From Bacteroidales bacterium UBA4345 (GTDB lineage: Bacteria > Bacteroidota > Bacteroidia > Bacteroidales > Paludibacteraceae), in NCBI GenBank assembly GCA_002396385.1, contig DGTD01000015.1, forward strand, positions 1-18,727: a stretch of 18,727 bases of DNA, given 5' to 3'. The position numbers were made by a program, and so were the translations under genes. The notes below the pieces were generated by a model. It was not told the DNA's origin, did no database searches, and saw only the letters and a list, made by a program, of their open reading frames with translations. This document shows positions 14,219-18,727 of this stretch, one piece after another; the stretch's first letter is position 1; each line of letters begins with the position of its first letter.

Positions 14219-16087
14219 ATGAAAAATATTTTTACCCTAAAACCGACATTGTCTATAATCGGTCTAGCATGGTTTTCAGCCGCAATGGCAGCGCACCCGG
14301 CATTAAGCGGAGGGGATGGAACTTACGAAACCCCCTACCAAATAGCCACCCGAGAAGACCTTGTGGCGCTAAGCAACTTTGTAAACGAAGAATCGGACGG
14401 TTCACTTTTCTACTACGTATTGACCGCCGACATTGATATGAGCGGCATTGAATTCGAGCCTATCAACAATTACAAATATCCGCTTGACGGCTACAAAGTC
14501 AACTTCGACGGCAACAACCATAAGATTTCCAACCTGACCATTGCGAAAGGGAACAACTACTGCGGGTTGTTCGGAAAGATCAGCGGCAACCACCTGACCA
14601 TTAAAGACCTCGACATAGAAAACCTCGACATAGCAATAGAAACGAGCGAAAGTGGAGTTTACGCAGGAGGAATAGTAGCATACTTCGGCAACCCGACACA
14701 GTCAGGAACCTCGACAATTATAAACTGTAGTGTTTCGGGAAGAATAAGTATGGAAGACTATATTCCCGCCAGTATAGGAGGCATTGCGGGAGACTGTCAT
14801 AACATAGACATACAGAATTGCAAGAATTACACAAACATCGGTATTGGCTATGGAATTCCATTTGGAAATCAAGACAACGGGGTTGGCGGTATTATAGGGA
14901 AGTCAACTGTCCCAAGTATCACAGGCACCACACACCTAATTACCCAATGCGCCAATTTTGGCAATGTGACCGGCCCCATGAACGTGGGCGGCATAGCGGG
15001 CTACACCTTGGCCATATCGGCCAACAAAAATAACAACGCAGGGCATATCACCTTCCACGATGGCTATGCAGGTGGAATAATCGGCAACGCAAATTCTACA
15101 CTTATCGACTTCAGTTGCAACATCGGAGCAGTAACCATCTCATTAGCAGGGGTTGAAGACAAGTCTAGTTTTGCAGCAAGGTACATTGGCGGCATTGCAG
15201 GATATACCAATGTAGCACGCACAGTTATCAGTTTTTATCCTTTTGCTGACAACTTAAACGCAGGCTATATTGACGGATGGGATTACACAGGAGGCATTTG
15301 CGGCTTCGCAAACGGATGGACTTACAACAACATCAACGTAGCACCTATCACAGATGGTAGTCAGTTTGTTACGAATTGCGTAAGCGGTGCTAATATAGGT
15401 TCATACCCACTTGACGGACTAAACGGTAAAAATTTTAATTACGGAGGAAGTCTCTACGACAAGCAGATGAGTATACTCCCCGACTCTATGGACGGGAAAG
15501 TTTTCGAGGGGAAAGAACAAACCTACGCGCTCTACACCGAGCAACTGCTCAACGACTCTGCCTACAAGCACTTTGTTTCAACCATTGAAATACAGGGGCC
15601 GCACGCAGGGGAATACAACTGGATTTACAACGAGGGCGTCTACGCAGTGCCTAACGGCATAGACCCAGACTTTAACGTATTGGCATCGGCCGTCATAAAA
15701 CTGGACAGTAGCGACCGGATAAACAGCGTAAGCCATCCGTTCGAAGTGGTGTTAATGGAGACAGACGGAGAAAAGCCCCTAATAACGTCTGCGTCAGGGA
15801 ACAAGATATGCGATGTGGATGGCTACTCCATAGGCCTTGCAGGATTAGGGGAAGACACGCTGCGCATCAGCTACAAGGGAATGACGAGAGAAATACCTCT
15901 TGTGGTCATTTCAAATACCCACACCGGAAAAGTTCCAAGCGAGGCAGGCAACGCACCTACCAATGTATATACGCCACTTGGCAGACTTGTGCGCAAAAAT
16001 ACAAGCCCGGATCAAGCTTTAGATGGACTGAAACAGGGCATATACGTAGTGGGGAACAAAAAAACGATAAAAAGAGTTGACGATTAA
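14219..16087 (+). CDS. Secreted GLUG-repeat surface protein with probable type IX sorting domain
   Basis: 622 aa. A signal peptide is followed by a likely cleavage after SAAMA (about residue 24). At least eight glycine motifs of the GLUG type occur between residues about 110 and 370: GLFGKI, AGGIVAYF, IGGIAGDC, VGGIIGKS, VGGIAGYT, AGGIIGNA, IGGIAGYT and TGGICGFA. These mark turns of a right-handed beta-helix as in surface adhesins and peptidase-like proteins. Residues about 400-570 are a separate beta-rich region. The last 40 residues (NVYTPLGRLVRK ... GLKQGIYVVGNKKTIKRVDD) match the type A C-terminal signal that directs export through the type IX system and anchoring at the cell surface. The function is probably adhesion. 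No partner gene is adjacent. The stop lies 38 bases from that of the convergent Rpn gene, with no hairpin between. Confidence 0.85.
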   Translation: MKNIFTLKPTLSIIGLAWFSAAMAAHPALSGGDGTYETPYQIATREDLVALSNFVNEESDGSLFYYVLTADIDMSGIEFEPINNYKYPLDGYKVNFDGNNHKISNLTIAKGNNYCGLFGKISGNHLTIKDLDIENLDIAIETSESGVYAGGIVAYFGNPTQSGTSTIINCSVSGRISMEDYIPASIGGIAGDCHNIDIQNCKNYTNIGIGYGIPFGNQDNGVGGIIGKSTVPSITGTTHLITQCANFGNVTGPMNVGGIAGYTLAISANKNNNAGHITFHDGYAGGIIGNANSTLIDFSCNIGAVTISLAGVEDKSSFAARYIGGIAGYTNVARTVISFYPFADNLNAGYIDGWDYTGGICGFANGWTYNNINVAPITDGSQFVTNCVSGANIGSYPLDGLNGKNFNYGGSLYDKQMSILPDSMDGKVFEGKEQTYALYTEQLLNDSAYKHFVSTIEIQGPHAGEYNWIYNEGVYAVPNGIDPDFNVLASAVIKLDSSDRINSVSHPFEVVLMETDGEKPLITSASGNKICDVDGYSIGLAGLGEDTLRISYKGMTREIPLVVISNTHTGKVPSEAGNAPTNVYTPLGRLVRKNTSPDQALDGLKQGIYVVGNKKTIKRVDD

Positions 16088-16125
16088 GAAAGGATGAGAT
16101 GTCAGAGACACAACAAGACACCCAT

Positions 16126-17079
16126 CTACAGTAACTTTATTTCGTCGATAGACAGGCCTGTAATATCAACTATATCCTCAACAGAAAGGCCTTTTGCTTT
16201 CATCTTGCGGGCATTTTCTATTTTTTCTTTTTTCGCCCCGATGGCCTCGCCTTCAGCACGACCTTCAGCCAGGCCTTCCGCACGACCCTCAGCCAGACCT
16301 TCCGCACGGCCCTCAGCACGACCCTCGGCACGACCCTCAGCCAAGCCGTCGCTCTTTGCCGTGTTAATCACATCGTTCTGGATTCTCACATTGTCCAGAT
16401 GGCGCTCGTAGGCAAGACGTTCCTCGCTGGTCATCGAGATGTATTTCAGCCTCTCGCGGGCTTCCTGCAAACCGGGAACAGTCGTGTCGTCCTTTATGAC
16501 GCCGTCCTTTATGTACTCCATCCACTCCTCTATCGGGGTTCGCGCGTACTCGTTGAACTGGTTCACACGAATCAGGTAGTACTCGGGGAAGATGTTCCCG
16601 GCCGGCCAACGGCGGAAAGTGTCCAGCTGACGACGGCTTATCTGGAGGATGTCTTCGGTAAACACGCCCTTGAACTCGGTCTTGCCGTGATACAGGTAGT
16701 CGCTGCCTGTGCCCATATCGAAATAGAGGATGTTGACGGAATACACCTTCTTCACCTTGTCGTAGTCGCTACCCAGCGACATGTGCTCGCAAATCGTCTT
16801 GCTCACCCCGTAGAGGATGCGCTCCAGGAAATAGACCTCGCGTGAGAGCTGTACCTCCACTATGATGATCTCGTCCTTCGAGTTCCGCGCCTTGATGTCC
16901 ACACGGTTGAACTTGTCGTCGTAGCTGTCCTGGTTGCTCTCGCTCTCCAAAATCTCCGTAATCGTGATTTTCTCGTCCAGAAGTACCGTAAGAAGGCCCT
17001 CCAGCACGACAAAGTTCGCCTTGTCGCGGAGCATGCGCTTCACGGCCCAGTCGAAATGAATATATTTTTCTGTTGACAT
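16126..17079 (-). CDS. Rpn-family PD-(D/E)XK nuclease / recombination-promoting protein
   Basis: 317 aa. It begins with YIHFDWAVKRMLRDKANFVVLEGLL, the usual opening of Rpn (transposase_31/PDDEXK_2) proteins. The nuclease motif is VDIKARNSKDEIIIVEVQ, with D of VDI and E-x-Q forming the metal site, around residues 60-78. The middle has YSVNILYFDMGTGSDYLYHGKTEF. A GLAEG/GRAEG repeat near residues 245-276 is encoded by tandem 12-bp units. The C terminus GLSVEDIVDITGLSIDEIKLL is the helix-turn-helix-like tail typical of the group. Rpn proteins are DNA endonucleases that raise recombination and scatter among genomes. A relic of a second copy lies 1.2 kb to the right. A near-perfect promoter precedes the gene. 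Confidence 0.93.
   Translation of the reverse strand: MSTEKYIHFDWAVKRMLRDKANFVVLEGLLTVLLDEKITITEILESESNQDSYDDKFNRVDIKARNSKDEIIIVEVQLSREVYFLERILYGVSKTICEHMSLGSDYDKVKKVYSVNILYFDMGTGSDYLYHGKTEFKGVFTEDILQISRRQLDTFRRWPAGNIFPEYYLIRVNQFNEYARTPIEEWMEYIKDGVIKDDTTVPGLQEARERLKYISMTSEERLAYERHLDNVRIQNDVINTAKSDGLAEGRAEGRAEGRAEGLAEGRAEGLAEGRAEGEAIGAKKEKIENARKMKAKGLSVEDIVDITGLSIDEIKLL
16251..16346. repeat. Eight tandem 12-bp units inside the Rpn gene
   Basis: Plus-strand units follow the pattern C[CT]TC[ACG]GC[AC][AC][GA][AG]C and encode alternating GRAE and GLAE on the minus strand. Units differ by one to three bases. Gain or loss of a unit keeps the frame, so the number may vary between strains. Confidence 0.85.
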
Positions 17080-17101
17080 ACGTTTCTCTCTCTATTTTAC
17101 A

Positions 17102-17132
17102 CAAATTTACGGATTATCGGGTATATGTCAAA
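17102..17132 (-). promoter_or_regulatory. Promoter of the Rpn gene
   Basis: On the minus strand TTTG (17129-17132) is followed after 19 bases by TAAATTTG (17102-17109). This is a full TTTG-N19-TAnnTTTG match, 22 bases before the start codon. Confidence 0.8.
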
Positions 17133-17331
17133 GAGTTAATGGGGTGCGTTACATTTTGGAGCGGAGATTTGCAAATTCATACAAGGATTGCATTGATTTA
17201 AAGTTGTTCCATCAAGCAAAAGCTAGTGTTGCACACCGGTACTTGTACGAAAGCCTACGGGAAAAGATGGGCAGAGCGATAAGGCACTGTCCGTACAGGC
17301 ATGGACAAACAGACTGGTTCACCATGATATA

Positions 17332-17366
17332 TAACTTTATTTCGTCAATAGAAAGACCAGTGATAT
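17332..17366 (-). pseudogene. Relic of a second Rpn C-terminal end
   Basis: These 35 bases match 16132-16166, the 3' end of the Rpn gene, at 30 positions. On the minus strand they encode ITGLSIDEIKL, identical to the residues at the Rpn C terminus. Upstream of this tail no Rpn coding sequence can be followed, and the frame runs on without the expected stop. It looks like what is left of an eroded or recombined second copy. Confidence 0.6.
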
Positions 17367-17546
17367 GATCTTTATCACACCTGCAGTTGACATTTGTGTC
17401 GACATAAGACAAGTGGCAAAATTTGGTGGAAACAGACAAAACAGACCAAATAAATTTGGAGGGGCGCCTTTTTACCTTATTTTTGTCTCAAAAAAAGCAA
17501 TTATAACGAAATCCTTATTCAAGCGTAAGATGTATGACCGTATACT

Positions 17547-17639
17547 CAAATAAAGATCCAGCAGGAGATTGGATCTATTAAAGAATACAAACAGCGTCTT
17601 ATCAGCGACGTTGTAACCGGTCAAATAAAAGTATGCTAG
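17547..17639 (+). pseudogene. hsdS: 3' remnant of a type I restriction specificity gene
   Basis: The frame ending at TAG 17637-17639 reads QIKIQQEIGSIKEYK, then QRLISDVVTGQIKVC. This is the terminal coiled coil and tail typical of HsdS subunits (EI-x-x-[IL]-KEY-[KR]-x-RLISDVVTGK/Q). An in-frame stop at 17535-17537 and the loss of similarity before about 17547 leave only 30 codons and no target-recognition domain. The Fic start codon ATG 17633 lies inside its last codons, the overlap expected of an intact hsdS-fic operon. I infer a deletion or rearrangement of a type I locus. Confidence 0.65.
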
Positions 17640-18724
17640 GCAAAATGGAAGACTACAGCGAATACATCATACAAGGCGAACCCGATAAAAGGGAACGTGT
17701 TAGGAACTGGATGACTGCCATCGGTTTGCAGGATGTTGATGACCTCAAACCTTCGCAGTACTTCCTTAATACTGTCAAGCAGAACATTGAAGGCAAGATT
17801 ACGCTTGAAGAAGTTCGTAAACTTGTCGATCAATATTATACTACGAAGGAAGGTCTTCAGCAAGAAAAACGCACGGAAGAAGCCGACAAGGTGGCTGTGC
17901 GTATAGCAGAACTGATTGCACACAAGGCATTCAGCTTCCGTCCTAACTGCCTTGCATCCATCCATCGCTATCTTTTTGAAGGTATCTACAAGTTTGCTGG
18001 TATATACAGAGATTACAACATTACCAAGCCAGAACTCGTTTTGCGTGGTGATACCGTAAGATACGAATCTGGCAATCTGATAAGCGACACCCTTGAGTAT
18101 GAGTTTGACACCGAAAAGAAATTCTCATACGAAGGTCTGTCTATGCTAGAAATGGTGAAGCATATAAGTCGTTTTATTGCAAATGTATGGCAGATACATC
18201 CTTTTGGCGAAGGAAATACCCGCACAACAGCTGTGTTTACGATACAGTTCCTAAGAAACTTAGGCTTCGAGGTTACTAACGAGGTCTTTGCAGAGAACTC
18301 AAAGTATTTCCGCAACTCACTCGTAAGAGCCAACTACACCAATATGCAGTATGGTATTACTGAGACAACAGAATATCTGGAGCGATTCTTCCGCAACTTG
18401 TTGATGGGAGAACAAAATGAATTGAAGAGCAGATACATGATTGTGGGTACAAAATGGGAGGAAAACAAGAAAGAAGATTCTACTGCTACCCAAGAAAACC
18501 CTGGTAGTACCCAAGAAAGTACCCAAGAAACGAACAAGAGTACCCAAGAAATGATTCTTGACGAAATTCGCAAGCATCCATTTACTACTCGCGAACAACT
18601 TGCCAAGATCATCGGCATCACGCCTGATGGCATCAAGAAGCAGCTGGATAAGATGAAGAAAGCAGAGCTTATCAAGCATATTGGGCCGACGAAAGGCGGT
18701 CATTGGAAAATCATAACAGAATAG
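17633..18724 (+). CDS. Fic-domain protein with C-terminal winged helix
   Basis: 363 aa. The Fic core holds the motif HPFGEGNTR (H189 to R197), which in this family positions ATP or another nucleotide for transfer to target hydroxyl groups (AMPylation). The third glycine of the classic GNGR is Thr, a common variant. The preceding FAGIYRDYNI segment and the flap region are present. Residues about 50-75 (NIEGKITLEEVRKLVDQYY) resemble the antitoxin-type helices that restrain Fic proteins, but no clear inhibitory [ST]xxxE[GN] motif is seen. A Ser/Thr/Gln/Glu linker (about 285-305) with STQE repeats leads to a winged helix (TREQLAKIIGITPDGIKKQLDKM) at 310-363, suggesting DNA binding or autoregulation. 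ATG 17633 overlaps the hsdS remnant. ATG 17645 is an alternative start. Fic genes of this type often sit in type I restriction loci. Confidence 0.92.
   Translation: MLGKMEDYSEYIIQGEPDKRERVRNWMTAIGLQDVDDLKPSQYFLNTVKQNIEGKITLEEVRKLVDQYYTTKEGLQQEKRTEEADKVAVRIAELIAHKAFSFRPNCLASIHRYLFEGIYKFAGIYRDYNITKPELVLRGDTVRYESGNLISDTLEYEFDTEKKFSYEGLSMLEMVKHISRFIANVWQIHPFGEGNTRTTAVFTIQFLRNLGFEVTNEVFAENSKYFRNSLVRANYTNMQYGITETTEYLERFFRNLLMGEQNELKSRYMIVGTKWEENKKEDSTATQENPGSTQESTQETNKSTQEMILDEIRKHPFTTREQLAKIIGITPDGIKKQLDKMKKAELIKHIGPTKGGHWKIITE
18506..18550 (+). repeat. Short direct repeats in the Fic linker
   Basis: AGTACCCAAGAA occurs at 18506-18517, 18518-18529 and 18539-18550, with a partial copy TACCCAAGAA at 18487-18496. 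The units encode STQE. They are in frame, so copy-number change would alter linker length without breaking the gene. Confidence 0.8.
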
Positions 18725-18727
18725 AGC

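Larger units (their letters stand above)
17080..17632. other. Non-coding, degraded region between the Rpn and Fic genes
   Basis: About 550 bases. It contains the Rpn promoter (17102-17132), the Rpn tail relic (17332-17366) and the hsdS 3' remnant (17547-17639). The stretch from 17140 to 17330 and from 17370 to 17545 holds no ORF I would trust and no hairpin of note. Two gene ends without bodies suggest past deletions or recombination. Confidence 0.6.

Noticed and set aside
16251..16346. CRISPR-like array
   Set aside because: The 12-bp units are contiguous, without spacers, and code for GRAE/GLAE within the Rpn protein.
1..18727. tRNA, rRNA or insertion-sequence ends
   Set aside because: No tRNA-like fold, rRNA segment, or transposase with terminal inverted repeats was seen on either strand.

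Overview
The window looks like a chromosomal segment of a Bacteroidales bacterium (Prevotella/Porphyromonas-like). The evidence is a set of TAnnTTTG-type -7 promoter elements, some with a TTTG box 19 bases upstream, which are typical of Bacteroidetes. A C-terminal fragment resembles PorP/SprF of the type IX secretion system, and a secreted GLUG-repeat protein ends in a probable type IX sorting domain. The housekeeping genes metE, pta and ackA also fit.

Layout: (1) 1-1107, the end of a probable PorP/SprF outer-membrane gene, a terminator and a WYL-domain regulator. (2) 1247-2289, accessory locus A: a palindromic operator, a small beta-repeat protein, and a 177-aa protein that matches the C-terminal (T7-loop) domain of FtsZ without the GTPase half. 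(3) 2391-5694, a LysR regulator divergent from metE with a LysR box between them. (4) 5777-6883, an OprB-like porin. (5) 7016-11165, accessory locus B: the same operator, a paralogue of the small beta-repeat protein, a uracil-DNA-glycosylase-like protein, a KAP P-loop NTPase and a second glycosylase-like protein. (6) 11273-13711, ackA and pta, each with its own promoter and terminator. (7) 13805-14043, a short structured transcript with a 33-codon ORF. (8) 14219-16087, the GLUG-repeat surface protein. (9) 16126-17079, an Rpn-type PD-(D/E)XK nuclease with an internal 12-bp tandem repeat, and an eroded second Rpn tail at 17332-17366. (10) 17547-18724, a stranded hsdS 3' end overlapping a Fic gene, probably the residue of a type I restriction locus.

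The most notable observation is that loci A and B, 6 kb apart, share both a paralogous first gene and an operator TGTAAC-N7-GTTACA. In both, the operator lies the same distance from a TTTG promoter element. They look like two co-regulated cassettes, one carrying a possible FtsZ poison and the other a glycosylase-like/KAP/glycosylase-like set. The WYL gene beside locus A is a candidate regulator, since this family controls several phage-defence islands. That the cassettes are defensive, and that the WYL protein controls them, is inference. The homologies are read by eye from the translations.
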